Shown: in pieces, positions 8,682 to 17,968 of the stretch
Numbering within the stretch: the stretch's first letter is position 1
Layout of the letters: each line of letters opens with the position of its first letter
Assembly: GCA_905612515.1 (NCBI GenBank)
Contig: CAJQSI010000003.1
Location: 1-63,357, forward strand
Reading direction: 5' to 3'
Origin: an uncultured Opitutales bacterium
GTDB taxonomy: Bacteria; Verrucomicrobiota; Verrucomicrobiia; Opitutales; Seribacteraceae
DNA: 63,357 nucleotides
Notes under the pieces: model-generated
Seen by the model: only the letters and a program-made list of their open reading frames with translations
Database searches by the model: none
What the model was told of the DNA's origin: nothing
Translations under genes and position numbers: made by a program

Positions 8682-10079
8682 ATGAAACCAACGACCCTTC
8701 TCTTGGCCTGTGCGCTGACCATTCTCCTTCTTGCCATTGGCACGCTACAAGCAGCTAAGCCCAACTTCATTGTCATCTTCGCCGATGACCAAGGCTATGG
8801 AGACCTGAGTTGTTTTGGCTCCAAGACCATCGATACCCCGAACATCGACCGCATTGCTAAGGAAGGCCGCAAGTTCACTAGTTTCATGGTGGCCTCCCCA
8901 GTCTGCACACCGTCCCGGGCCGCCTTGCTCACGGGGTGCTATCCTAAGCGCGTCGGTATGCACCAGCATGTCTTGTTCCCCTCTTCCTCCAAGGGACTCA
9001 ACCCCAAGGAACACACCATTGCGGATCACTTGAAGGGGCAAGGCTATGCCACCGCTTGTTTCGGCAAGTGGCATCTCGGCCACCACAAGGAAGTGCTGCC
9101 GACCTCCAACGGCTTCGATACTTACTTCGGCATTCCGTATTCCAACGATATGAACCATCCCGACAACAAGGGAAAGCCGAAGGGTGGATGGGCAGGCATG
9201 GATATCCTGTGGGACGACCCCAAGTCGACCCTTACCAAGTGGAAGACCCCCTTGTTCGAGGACGAGAAGATCATCGAGATGCCGGTGGACCAGCGCACCA
9301 TCACGCGGCGATGCACCCAGAAGTCGATCGACTTCATAAAGGCCAACAAAGACAAACCGTTCTTCGTCTACGTACCGCATTCAATGCCGCACATTCCACT
9401 CTATGTTCCTGACGAAATCCGCGACCCTGATTCCAAGAACGCCTATATCAATACCATCGAGCACATTGATTCCGAGGTCGGCCGCCTGCTCAAGACGCTG
9501 GACGACCTCAAGTTGGCCGACAACACCTATGTTATCTACACTACGGACAATGGCCCCTGGTTGCAGTTCCGTCACCATGGAGGTTCCGCAGGACCCCTTC
9601 GCGAGGGCAAGGGAACTACCTTCGAAGGCGGTCAGCGCGTCCCCTGCGTGATGCGTGGTCCGGGAATTCCAGCAGGTACGGTATGCCACGAACTCACCGG
9701 TACCATCGACGTTCTGCCGACCATTGCGGCCCTCACCGGCAAACCGCTTCCGGCCAAGAACAAGATCGACGGACTGGATGCTTCCAGGCTCTGGAAGGGA
9801 ACCGCGAAGAAATCCCCCCGCAAGGAGTTTCTGCATTATACTTCACGTGGCGACCTCGAGGGAATTCGCAGCGGCAATTGGAAGTTGCTCGTCAAAAAAC
9901 CGCGCCGCAACAACGCGGGCAAGGCCCAGTTCCACCTTTTCGATCTCGCTAAGGACATGGGGGAGAAGAACAACCTTGCCGAGACCAAGCCCGCAGCGGT
10001 AAAGGAACTTCAAGCCCGCATGAAGGAACTCGATTCCGAAATCACGAAAAACGCCCGCTCTCCCTGGTTCAAGAAGTAG
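8682..10079 (+). CDS. Secreted sulfatase (arylsulfatase A-like)
   Basis: 465 residues from the ATG at 8682, which gives a normal signal peptide ending in TLQAA; a TTG start at 8613 would add a charged extension and is less likely. The sulfatase domain is complete: FADDQGYGD metal ligands, formylglycine site Cys75 in CTPSR, GKWHLG, the VPHSMPH histidine segment and TTDNGP. The length and the MHQHVL and YTSRGDLEGIR segments fit S1-type polysaccharide or arylsulfatases. The product should act in the periplasm or outside after conversion of Cys75 to formylglycine. The SGNH hydrolase gene starts 22 bases later, suggesting a common transcript. Confidence 0.93.
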   Translation: MKPTTLLLACALTILLLAIGTLQAAKPNFIVIFADDQGYGDLSCFGSKTIDTPNIDRIAKEGRKFTSFMVASPVCTPSRAALLTGCYPKRVGMHQHVLFPSSSKGLNPKEHTIADHLKGQGYATACFGKWHLGHHKEVLPTSNGFDTYFGIPYSNDMNHPDNKGKPKGGWAGMDILWDDPKSTLTKWKTPLFEDEKIIEMPVDQRTITRRCTQKSIDFIKANKDKPFFVYVPHSMPHIPLYVPDEIRDPDSKNAYINTIEHIDSEVGRLLKTLDDLKLADNTYVIYTTDNGPWLQFRHHGGSAGPLREGKGTTFEGGQRVPCVMRGPGIPAGTVCHELTGTIDVLPTIAALTGKPLPAKNKIDGLDASRLWKGTAKKSPRKEFLHYTSRGDLEGIRSGNWKLLVKKPRRNNAGKAQFHLFDLAKDMGEKNNLAETKPAAVKELQARMKELDSEITKNARSPWFKK

Positions 10080-10101
10080 GCTGGTTGCACCAACGCATTT
10101 T

Positions 10102-10755
10102 ATGAAGACTCGAATTGCCTACCTCATCGTTCTTCTTGCCCTGACCGCGTCCTTGGGAGCCAAGGATTTGCCCAAGGCGCTCCTCATCGGGGATTCTATT
10201 TCGCTTGGATATACACCACACGTCGTGGCCGCCTTAAAGGGCAAAGTCGAGGTCAAGCATCATAGGGGAAACGCCCAGCACACCGGGACGGGGTTGAAGA
10301 TGCTGGACCGTTGGGTCGGTGAAACCGAATGGGACGTCATCCATTTCAACTGGGGGTTGTGGGACCTTTGTTACCGCCATCCGAAGTCCAAGGAACAGGG
10401 GCGCCGGGACAAGGAGCGCGGAACTCTCACCACCTCGCTGGAGCAATACGAAAAGAACTTGGACCATTTGGCGGCCCACTTGAAGAAGACCAAGGCCAAG
10501 CTCATCTGGGCCCACACCACCACGGTGCCAAAAAGCGAGGCGGGTCGCAAGGTGGGCGACGACGACAAGTACAACGAAGCCGCCGCCCGCGTGATGAAAA
10601 AGCACGGCATCGAGATCAACGATTTGAACGCCTTGACCGATTCCTTTCCCGCCGAGCTCTTCATTAGGCCCGGCGACGTTCATTTCAAGACCGAAGGCTC
10701 GAAGAAGCTCGGCCAAGCCGTGGCCGTGAAAATAATGGAAGCCCTCGGCCGTTAG
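10102..10755 (+). CDS. Secreted SGNH/GDSL hydrolase
   Basis: 217 residues with a signal peptide ending near SLGA. The block I nucleophile is Ser32 in LIGDSISLGY, the oxyanion region is HFNWGLWDL (standing for the G-x-N-D block), and the catalytic acid/histidine pair is in GDVHF. Such proteins are esterases that remove acyl groups, often acetate, from sugars, and are commonly placed with sulfatases in polysaccharide loci. It follows the sulfatase at 8682 by 22 bases. The substrate is unknown. A distant relative with an extra N-terminal part is at 31928. Confidence 0.85.
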   Translation: MKTRIAYLIVLLALTASLGAKDLPKALLIGDSISLGYTPHVVAALKGKVEVKHHRGNAQHTGTGLKMLDRWVGETEWDVIHFNWGLWDLCYRHPKSKEQGRRDKERGTLTTSLEQYEKNLDHLAAHLKKTKAKLIWAHTTTVPKSEAGRKVGDDDKYNEAAARVMKKHGIEINDLNALTDSFPAELFIRPGDVHFKTEGSKKLGQAVAVKIMEALGR

Positions 10756-10840
10756 GATTGGGTTGCAGCATCTTGGCCCCTCCCCACACAATAGGGATTT
10801 GAAGAAAACCAGTATCTCACTTCACTCCGAGGTTTTACCC

Positions 10841-11956
10841 ATGAAACGACATATCCTTTTCCCTTTTTTATCCCAAGTTCTCTTGCTCGTTTTTGGTAGC
10901 GTTCTTCACGCGGAAAAACCCATTTCCGATGGCCGTTTTCTCTACATGAGCACCCCTGATGGAGCCCAGCGGGCCGGATCCTCTGATCCTGGCATCCTTG
11001 TCTTCTCCATCGACGATGGGCACAAGTTCGTTCGCCGAATCGATATCCCCGTATTCAGCGAGGGCATGCGCGGTTTTACCGGATGCACTGGCACGGGTTG
11101 CCTCTATTTCTCGACTACAGGTGGCACCTTGGGTTGCTTCGATCCCGCCTCCGAGAAGGTCAAGTGGCAGTCCAAATTCAAGCAAGGCTGCGACCGTTCT
11201 TGCATCACCCCGGACGGCAAACGCATCTATGCCCCGACTGGTTGGTGGTGGCGCTCCGAAAAAGACGGATTCATCGTAGTCGATGCCGCCAACGGCAAGA
11301 AGATCGATCAGATCGCGGTCAACAAGAGGGCTCACAACAGCATAGCCAGTCTCGATGGCAAATACGTTTATCTGGGAACCGAGATCACCCTGACCCAATT
11401 CCGGGCCAGCGACGGCAAGATACTCCAGACGATTTCACCAGTTGGGGAGTCCGGCGTTTTCCCTTTCACCGTCAACAGCGCCAATACCCGGGCTTACGTT
11501 TGCCTTGGGGAACATGCTGGGTTCGACGTCGTGAATCTGGAGACAGGCAAGGTCATCGACCGTGTCTTCGCGACTGATCCCAAATCAGGCAAGAAGGTCA
11601 AGCACCGTACCCATGGGGCGGGTATGAATCCGGATGAAACCGAGCTTTGGATCAGCGATCAAAGGGGTAAGAAACTCTTCATCTTCGACCTCACCAAATC
11701 GCCTCCTGCTCCCAAGGGGCACGTCGACCTCAGCACGGGAGGACATGGTTGGGTCACCTTCAGCCTAGACGGGGCCTATGCCTACTGCCACACCCCCGAC
11801 GTTTTCGACGCCAAGACCAAGAAAAGGATCGCCTCACTGACGGGTCCCGATGGCAAGCCCTTCGCGAGCTCCAAGTTCATCGAGGTGCAGTTCACTGACG
11901 GCAAGGTCTCCAAGATCAGCAACGAGTTCGGCCTCGGCCGCGTGAACGAAAAGTAG
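10841..11956 (+). CDS. Secreted YVTN-type beta-propeller protein
   Basis: 371 residues from the ATG at 10841, which opens a standard signal peptide; a TTG at 10763 in the same frame is unlikely. The mature part is a string of seven-blade-like repeats with 'D.G..LYVS' style turns: GCLYFSTTGGTLGCF, CITPDGKRIYAPT, SIASLDGKYVYLG, TRAYVCLGEHAGFDVVNLETGK, ELWISDQRGKKLFIFD, FSLDGAYAY. This is the quinoprotein/YVTN propeller layout, often a scaffold for binding or for PQQ or cytochrome-linked enzymes, but no PQQ or heme motif is seen. It is followed after 73 bases by the DUF1552/DUF1592 block. Confidence 0.75.
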   Translation: MKRHILFPFLSQVLLLVFGSVLHAEKPISDGRFLYMSTPDGAQRAGSSDPGILVFSIDDGHKFVRRIDIPVFSEGMRGFTGCTGTGCLYFSTTGGTLGCFDPASEKVKWQSKFKQGCDRSCITPDGKRIYAPTGWWWRSEKDGFIVVDAANGKKIDQIAVNKRAHNSIASLDGKYVYLGTEITLTQFRASDGKILQTISPVGESGVFPFTVNSANTRAYVCLGEHAGFDVVNLETGKVIDRVFATDPKSGKKVKHRTHGAGMNPDETELWISDQRGKKLFIFDLTKSPPAPKGHVDLSTGGHGWVTFSLDGAYAYCHTPDVFDAKTKKRIASLTGPDGKPFASSKFIEVQFTDGKVSKISNEFGLGRVNEK

Positions 11957-12029
11957 TTCTTCCCTTAAGGGGGGAATTTCACCGATTGGGTTTCAATCGA
12001 GTTGCCAAGCGAACCCAAAGCAGTAACGA

Positions 12030-13406
12030 ATGTATGCAATGAAAATTTCCAGAAGGCACTTTCTGAGGACCAAGGGAGCTGTGCTTTCCTTGCCTTTCAT
12101 GCATTCGGTTCCGGGGGCCTTGGCCAAGAGCTCGGTAACGGCCAAGCCGGCCAAGAAGTTCGTCATGATGTATCTCCCCAACGGGATCTTGCGCCGCTAC
12201 TTTTTCCCGGGTGAGGAAGAAGCGGTCTTGCCCGGGTTCGTCGGCGGGTTCAACGCCGACAAGACCAAGAACCAAAAAAGGACCCAGAACGACCCGGGTA
12301 ACTATCCGTTGAAGCTCACCACCTCTATGCAGCCCTTGGCGGAGCATGCCAAGGACATCACCATGGTCACGGGTCTGGACCGCACCTACAAGAACGGCCA
12401 AGACGTCCACGCTCAAGCGGCCTCCTGTTTCTTGACCAGCATGTCACCCGAACAGGCTGCGGAGAAAGGCGAGAGGTATCCCAACGGTCGGAGTTTGGAC
12501 CAGATCATTGGCGACAAAGTGGGGCATGCCACCCCCTTTAACACTTTGGAAATAAGTTGCAACGGCTTCACCGCCGGTAAGGAGTCTATCTATTTCAATA
12601 ATATTTCTTGGTACGGGCCGGACAAGATAGCGCCTTCGATCAAGGATCCGAGGAAACTCTACGACCGTTTGTTCATGGCCGATGGTTACCGGACTCACGT
12701 AAAGGAAGTCACCGACCTTGTGCTGGCCGATGCAAAGTTCTTGTCCAGCAGACTGGCCACCGATGACCGGGAAACGCTCGATGAATTCATGACCATGATT
12801 CGCGACGTCGAGGTGCGTATAGCCAAACTGCAAGAAATGCTCGAGGGGGCAGATGTCAAGGAGCCCACCGACGAGATTCTTCCACGAGGCACCTACATCA
12901 AGTTGCAGACCGACTTGATGCTTCTCGCCCTCCAAATGGGGCTTACCAACGTATGCACCATGATGATCGGACCCGAGCGCTGGGAAGCGTCCATGCGATA
13001 CGAGGACCTCTTCCCCAAGCCGGTCAATCACCACCAGATGACCCACAACCAAAAGAAGGGCGACATGCACAAGGAGTTGCTCAAGATCGACGTTTTCCAC
13101 ATGCAGCAGTACGCTTACCTTTTGTCTCGCATGAAAACGATCAAGGAGTCGGATGGAAGTTCCCTTCTGGATAACTCGATCGTATCCTGTGGCGCGGGTA
13201 TCGGGGACGGGGCCACTCACCAGTATTTCGATTTACCGATGATCCTTGCGGGTAAAGCCCAAGGTCAGATCAAGCAGGGTCGCTTCATCAAGTGCAAGAG
13301 CGGCACCCTGAACTCCAATTTGTGGCTTACGATGGCCCAGCTCATGGGATTGGACTTGAAAAGCTACGCCGACAGCACGGGCGTAATTTCCGATCTCTGG
13401 ACCTGA
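12030..13406 (+). CDS. DUF1552 family protein, Tat-like export signal
   Basis: 458 residues; the start may be 12030 or the ATG at 12039. The N-terminus has SRRHFLRTKGAVLSLPF, a twin-arginine-like signal for export of folded protein. Then follow the family marks FVMMYLPNGILRRYFF, a HAQAASCFLT segment, RSLDQIIGD, RKLYDRLF and a C-terminal part with LDNSIVSCGAGIGDG. Function is unknown; the family travels with heme-binding DUF1592 proteins, and here the next gene starts five bases after its stop. Export through Tat hints at a cofactor or complex loaded in the cytoplasm (inference). First gene of a five-gene block. Confidence 0.9.
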   Translation: MYAMKISRRHFLRTKGAVLSLPFMHSVPGALAKSSVTAKPAKKFVMMYLPNGILRRYFFPGEEEAVLPGFVGGFNADKTKNQKRTQNDPGNYPLKLTTSMQPLAEHAKDITMVTGLDRTYKNGQDVHAQAASCFLTSMSPEQAAEKGERYPNGRSLDQIIGDKVGHATPFNTLEISCNGFTAGKESIYFNNISWYGPDKIAPSIKDPRKLYDRLFMADGYRTHVKEVTDLVLADAKFLSSRLATDDRETLDEFMTMIRDVEVRIAKLQEMLEGADVKEPTDEILPRGTYIKLQTDLMLLALQMGLTNVCTMMIGPERWEASMRYEDLFPKPVNHHQMTHNQKKGDMHKELLKIDVFHMQQYAYLLSRMKTIKESDGSSLLDNSIVSCGAGIGDGATHQYFDLPMILAGKAQGQIKQGRFIKCKSGTLNSNLWLTMAQLMGLDLKSYADSTGVISDLWT

Positions 13407-13410
13407 GTCC

Positions 13411-16362
13411 ATGTCCATTAAACCGTTCATCCGGGCAATCTGCTTGCTGCTGGGGTTTACCGCCATCGGTGGGAATGGCCAAGCAGCCGAGGACTTCGAC
13501 CAGTACCTGAAGCCCTTTTGGGCCGCCCATTGCACGAAGTGCCATGGCGAAGAAAAGGTGAAGGGCAAGGTCAACCTCAAGGAGATCGGATCGGCCAAGG
13601 ACTTTTTGGCCAAACCCGGCCTGATCAAGGAAATGATCGAGGCCATCGATGCCCGCGACATGCCGCCGGAAGATGAACCGGAACTGGAAGCCAAGGATCG
13701 CGAGAAACTTTTGGTCATTTTGAAGGGCATGTTGGGCCGAGCAAGTGCCGGCGAGGTAGTGGAGCGAGGTCGGGTCCGTCGTTTGAACCGCTTCCAGTAC
13801 AACAATTCGATTCGTGACCTTTTCCAGTTGAACCGCGACGTATTCGCCTTGCCCGAGAAGTTGATGACCCGGCACGGTCACAATTATCTTCATGCCAAGA
13901 CAGACAAGATGCCTGACCGGGTGGAGGTTGCCTGCGCCTCGCTCTCTCCCGGTGTCGAAATGAAAGGAGTGAAATCTTTTCCCAAGGATTTGCGCGCTTC
14001 CCATGGGTTTGACAACCAAGCCAACCAATTGACCCTTTCTCCACTCCTGCTGGACTCGTTTCTGCGCCTGGCGGTATCTATCGTGGAAAGTGCGGACTTC
14101 AACGAGCGCTCCGTGGGGATATGGAACAATTTCTTCAAGGAGCCGGAGGCCGAAGCTGACCTGCAGGCTGAGGTGCGAAAGCGGCTGGAGCCTTTTCTGA
14201 TGCAAACCTTTCGAGGCCTCGTGGATGATGATGTCATGAAACGCTACGTGGCCTACGTCATGAAGAAGATCGAGCAGGGTCAGTCGTTCCCCAATAGTAT
14301 GAAGAAAGCCGCTTCGGCTGCGCTGTCTTCGCCTCTCTTCCTTTTCCGTTATGCCGCTGAAGACGATAAGGATGTCGAGTATGCGCTGGCCTCCAAGCTG
14401 TCCTTTTTCCTGTGGGCCAGCGGACCGGATACCGAGCTTCTCCGCTTGGCTGAAAGCGGTGAACTCTCGAAGCCGGAGAACCTTGCCAAGACCATGGAGC
14501 GAATGCTCGCCGATCCCAAGATCGAACGGTTCCTCGATACCTTCCCCGGGCAATGGATGCAGCTCGAGAACGTTTTGGCGGCGACCCCGGATCCCAAGAA
14601 GTCCAGGTTTTTCACCATCGACAAGAATTACCCGGCCAGCCTCCAGATGGTGCTCGAGCCACTCCTGCTCTTCGATGCCGTGTTCGTCGAGGATCGTCCC
14701 ATCATGGAGCTCATCTCCCCGAGCTTCGCGTACCAGAGCGACTTTCTTCAGGCTTGGTACACCTCGGACCTCAAGCCTCCCGCGATCGAACCTACGGAAA
14801 TCATTGAGAAGAACCGGGCCAATGAAGAGAAGCGCAAGGCCTTGGAGACCGCCATCAAGGCCACCGAGGAAGAACTGCAGACCCTCTTGGAGCCCGTGCG
14901 CAACAAAATCTTGGCCGACCGGAAACAAGCTGCGGGAGAAAAGAAACCAGTGGACCTTAAACCTTACGCTGCCTGGGAATTCGATGGAGACCTCAAGAGC
15001 TCGGTGGGGGATTTCCCCCTTACGTCCCATGGCAAAGTGAGTTTTAAGGATGATTTGGTCGTACTTAATCAAGCCTATCTTCTGAGCAAGGCGCTTCCCG
15101 TCGACCTCCGGGCCAAAAGCCTCGAGGTCTGGTTTCAGCCGCATGACGTCAATCAGCAGGGCGGCGGCGTGATGGGCATCCAGGGACCAGGTGATTTCTT
15201 CGATACCATCGTGCTTGGCGAGAGAAAGCATCGACACTGGATATCGGGCAGCAATGGCCACAGTCGGACTCAGGACTTTCCTGATTCCACACCTGAGCAG
15301 AAGTCTGGGGAAATGCTTCACCTTGTGATGGTCTACAAGGAAGACGGCACCACCACCTTGTATCGCAACGGCACGCCCTACGGCAAACCATACCGCAAGG
15401 GGAAAGCCACCTTCCCCCGCAATAAAAGCTCCGTTATCTTCGGTTTGCGGCATTTGCCAGCAGGCGGCAACAAGTACCTTTCCGTGAGTATCGACAAGGC
15501 CCGACTTTACAACCGCGCCTTGGTCGCGGGCGAAGTGCAGGCCTCCAACAGTGGGCAGAACCTTTATGTTTCAGACAGGGACTTGACGGCGGCTCTCGAC
15601 GGCGACCAAAAGAAAAGCAAGACCGACCTCCTGAAAAAGATCAAGACTTCGGAAAACGCCATCAAGAAAATCCCCAAGGCCTTGAATCCCGCCAAATACA
15701 AACAGGAAGTGCAGAAGAGATTCGACGGCCAGATGCGGGCCCTGGTACGCGCTCGCTCTTTCCAGCGTGTGGCCACGGAGGACCCGCGTTACGGCGGCAT
15801 CATAACCAATGCTGCCATGCTGAGCATGACCGCGGGCCCCAAGCGCACTCATCCCATTGCCCGCGGGGCTTGGATCATCGAGGTGATTCTCAACGATCCA
15901 CCGCCACCCCCTCCCAACGACGTTCCCCCCCTCAAGGATGATGGAAACTCAAGAAACATGACTATCCGCGAACAGTTCGCCAAGCACCGGGAGAACCCGG
16001 ATTGCGCCGGATGTCACTCCAAGCTCGATCCCCTTGGCTTTGCCATGGAGAACTTCGACCTCACGGGACGTTGGCGAGACAAGTATGAAAATGGAAGAGA
16101 GGTCGACCCAAGCGGAAAGTTACTCAGGAAATATCCTTTCGACGGCATCGTTCGCTTCAAGGAATCACTGTCTAAGGAGAACCGACGCTTCGCCAAGGCG
16201 TTCAGCGGCCATTTGCTTCGCTTTGCCTTGTCGCGGGAACTCAGCCCGACCGATGTCCTCACTATTGAAGCCATCGTGGACAAGACCGAAAAAGAGAACT
16301 TCAAAATGAAGTCTCTCATCAGGGAAGTAATTCTTAGCGATCGCTTTCGTACAGCGAATTGA
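13411..16362 (+). CDS. Cytochrome-like DUF1587/1592/1588/1585 protein with internal LamG-like domain
   Basis: 983 residues with a signal peptide. Order: heme-binding CTKCH (Cys41-His45, planctomycete cytochrome c-like domain), DUF1587 with RRLNRFQYNNSIRDLF (about 122-185), DUF1595 and DUF1592 (about 265-445, ASKLSFFLWAS), a concanavalin/LamG-like domain (about 520-717, from AAWEFDGDLKSS to YNRALVAGEVQASNSGQ), DUF1588 with a second CAGCH (Cys865-His869), and DUF1585 to the end. Two c-type hemes are expected. The LamG-like part is inserted between DUF1592 and DUF1588 and would bind carbohydrate or another surface. The coiled linker before it is rich in Glu and Lys. It is separated from the DUF1552 gene by four bases, so both are surely co-expressed. 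The reaction is unknown. Confidence 0.9.
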   Translation: MSIKPFIRAICLLLGFTAIGGNGQAAEDFDQYLKPFWAAHCTKCHGEEKVKGKVNLKEIGSAKDFLAKPGLIKEMIEAIDARDMPPEDEPELEAKDREKLLVILKGMLGRASAGEVVERGRVRRLNRFQYNNSIRDLFQLNRDVFALPEKLMTRHGHNYLHAKTDKMPDRVEVACASLSPGVEMKGVKSFPKDLRASHGFDNQANQLTLSPLLLDSFLRLAVSIVESADFNERSVGIWNNFFKEPEAEADLQAEVRKRLEPFLMQTFRGLVDDDVMKRYVAYVMKKIEQGQSFPNSMKKAASAALSSPLFLFRYAAEDDKDVEYALASKLSFFLWASGPDTELLRLAESGELSKPENLAKTMERMLADPKIERFLDTFPGQWMQLENVLAATPDPKKSRFFTIDKNYPASLQMVLEPLLLFDAVFVEDRPIMELISPSFAYQSDFLQAWYTSDLKPPAIEPTEIIEKNRANEEKRKALETAIKATEEELQTLLEPVRNKILADRKQAAGEKKPVDLKPYAAWEFDGDLKSSVGDFPLTSHGKVSFKDDLVVLNQAYLLSKALPVDLRAKSLEVWFQPHDVNQQGGGVMGIQGPGDFFDTIVLGERKHRHWISGSNGHSRTQDFPDSTPEQKSGEMLHLVMVYKEDGTTTLYRNGTPYGKPYRKGKATFPRNKSSVIFGLRHLPAGGNKYLSVSIDKARLYNRALVAGEVQASNSGQNLYVSDRDLTAALDGDQKKSKTDLLKKIKTSENAIKKIPKALNPAKYKQEVQKRFDGQMRALVRARSFQRVATEDPRYGGIITNAAMLSMTAGPKRTHPIARGAWIIEVILNDPPPPPPNDVPPLKDDGNSRNMTIREQFAKHRENPDCAGCHSKLDPLGFAMENFDLTGRWRDKYENGREVDPSGKLLRKYPFDGIVRFKESLSKENRRFAKAFSGHLLRFALSRELSPTDVLTIEAIVDKTEKENFKMKSLIREVILSDRFRTAN

Positions 16363-16399
16363 CCTTGGCGGTTTTTTCCCTCTTCCCATTACCCGACTT

Positions 16400-17968
16400 A
16401 TGAAGACCCTGCTATCGATTCTCATCCTTGGACTCGGCCTTTGCTCCGCGGCAATTGCCTCGTCCCCGCCGAATATTGTGTTGATCCTGGCCGACGACAT
16501 GGGGCCGGGTGAACCCAGTCACGCCGGTGGCATCATACCGACGCCTACCTTGGATCGCATGGCCAGGGAAGGTATGCGGTTCACCGATGCCCATACCACT
16601 TCGGCGGTTTGCACGCCGACCCGCTACGGCATCCTGACTGGGCGATACAATTGGCGCAGCAGGCTTAAGAGGAGTGTATTGTTCAGGCCCACTGACAAGG
16701 CATTGATGGATCCCGAGCGTCTCAATCTCCCGAACTTCCTCCAAAAGGCGGGCTATTATACCGCCTGCATCGGTAAATGGCACCTAGGGGCCGACTTTGC
16801 GAAGGCGCCGAAAAACCCGAATACGGACAAGAGCAAGCGCGACGCTTCCTGGCAGGTCGACTATGCCAAGCCTTTCAAGAATGGCCCCGTGGACGTCGGG
16901 TTTGACGAGGCCTTTTTCATTCTGTCGTCCCTCGACATGGCGCCTTACGTTTACCTTCGGAACAACCAAGCGGTTTCCTTGCCAACCGTGAACAAGGGAT
17001 TCCCGCATAACGAATACAACAAGTACCAGCGCATCGGGGCCGCCGCGGCGGATTTCGAGGCCAGTGACTGCTTGGCGGACTGGGCCTCCGAGTCACGCGC
17101 TTATATCAAGCAGCGGGCCGGAGACAAAAAGAAGAAGCCTTTCTTTCTTTACCTGCCTCTGACCTCCCCGCACACCCCGATCACTCCCGGGGCAAAGTTT
17201 AAGGGCAAATATCCCCAGTACAGTTGGTACGCGGACTTTATGGCGGAGACCGACTGGGTTGTCGGTCAGGTGCTGGAGCAACTCGAAGAATCGGGGCTCG
17301 ATGACAACACCATGGTCATCTTCACCTCGGACAACGGATTCGCTCCTTACGTCAAAATACCCAAAATGATCAATGCGGGTTATCGTCCCTCCGGTTCCTT
17401 CCGAGGGGCCAAGGCGACCATCTACGAAGGCGGGCATCGCGTGCCTTTCCTGGTCCGTTGGCCGGGCAAGGTGAAGGCCGGGGCAGTCAACCCGACGACG
17501 ATTTGCACGACGGATTTCTTCGCCACCTTCGCCGACTTGCTTGGCAAGAAAGATGACGTTCTGGATAGCGCCGCGGAAGACTCGTTCTCTTTCTTGCCTT
17601 GCCTCAATGGAGCCCAGGAACCGATTCGGCCCTTCACCATACACCATTCCATCTCTGGGGTCTTCGCCATCCGCAAGGGCGACTGGAAGTTGATTCTGAA
17701 CAAAGGCGCCGGGGGAGGTTGGGGCGGATCCTGGGAGACCACCAAGACTACCGCCAAGCTCGTTCAATTGTACAACATGAATGACGATCCCGGAGAAACC
17801 AAGAACTTGGAGCTAGAGCACCCGGCGGTCGTGAAGGAACTGGTCGACGACCTCGCCAAGGCTTTCCGCGACGGGCGCACCACGCCGGGTGAAAAGCAAA
17901 GCAACGATGGGTGGCCCTTTCGCGAAAATGGCATTCTTGCAAAGTTCCCCCAACTTAAGGAGAAGTGA
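16400..17968 (+). CDS. Secreted sulfatase (arylsulfatase type)
   Basis: 522 residues with a signal peptide. Metal ligands lie in LADDMGPGEPSHAGG, the formylglycine site is Cys71 in CTPTR, GKWHLG is intact, and LTSPHTPITP and TSDNGF follow. The RYGILTGRYNWRSRLKR stretch is typical of S1 family arylsulfatases of planctomycetes and verrucomicrobia. It lies inside the DUF1552/DUF1592 block, and its stop overlaps the GTG start of the next cytochrome-like gene (GTGA), so translation of the two is coupled. That places desulfation and the redox-like module in one transcript. Confidence 0.93.
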   Translation: MKTLLSILILGLGLCSAAIASSPPNIVLILADDMGPGEPSHAGGIIPTPTLDRMAREGMRFTDAHTTSAVCTPTRYGILTGRYNWRSRLKRSVLFRPTDKALMDPERLNLPNFLQKAGYYTACIGKWHLGADFAKAPKNPNTDKSKRDASWQVDYAKPFKNGPVDVGFDEAFFILSSLDMAPYVYLRNNQAVSLPTVNKGFPHNEYNKYQRIGAAAADFEASDCLADWASESRAYIKQRAGDKKKKPFFLYLPLTSPHTPITPGAKFKGKYPQYSWYADFMAETDWVVGQVLEQLEESGLDDNTMVIFTSDNGFAPYVKIPKMINAGYRPSGSFRGAKATIYEGGHRVPFLVRWPGKVKAGAVNPTTICTTDFFATFADLLGKKDDVLDSAAEDSFSFLPCLNGAQEPIRPFTIHHSISGVFAIRKGDWKLILNKGAGGGWGGSWETTKTTAKLVQLYNMNDDPGETKNLELEHPAVVKELVDDLAKAFRDGRTTPGEKQSNDGWPFRENGILAKFPQLKEK

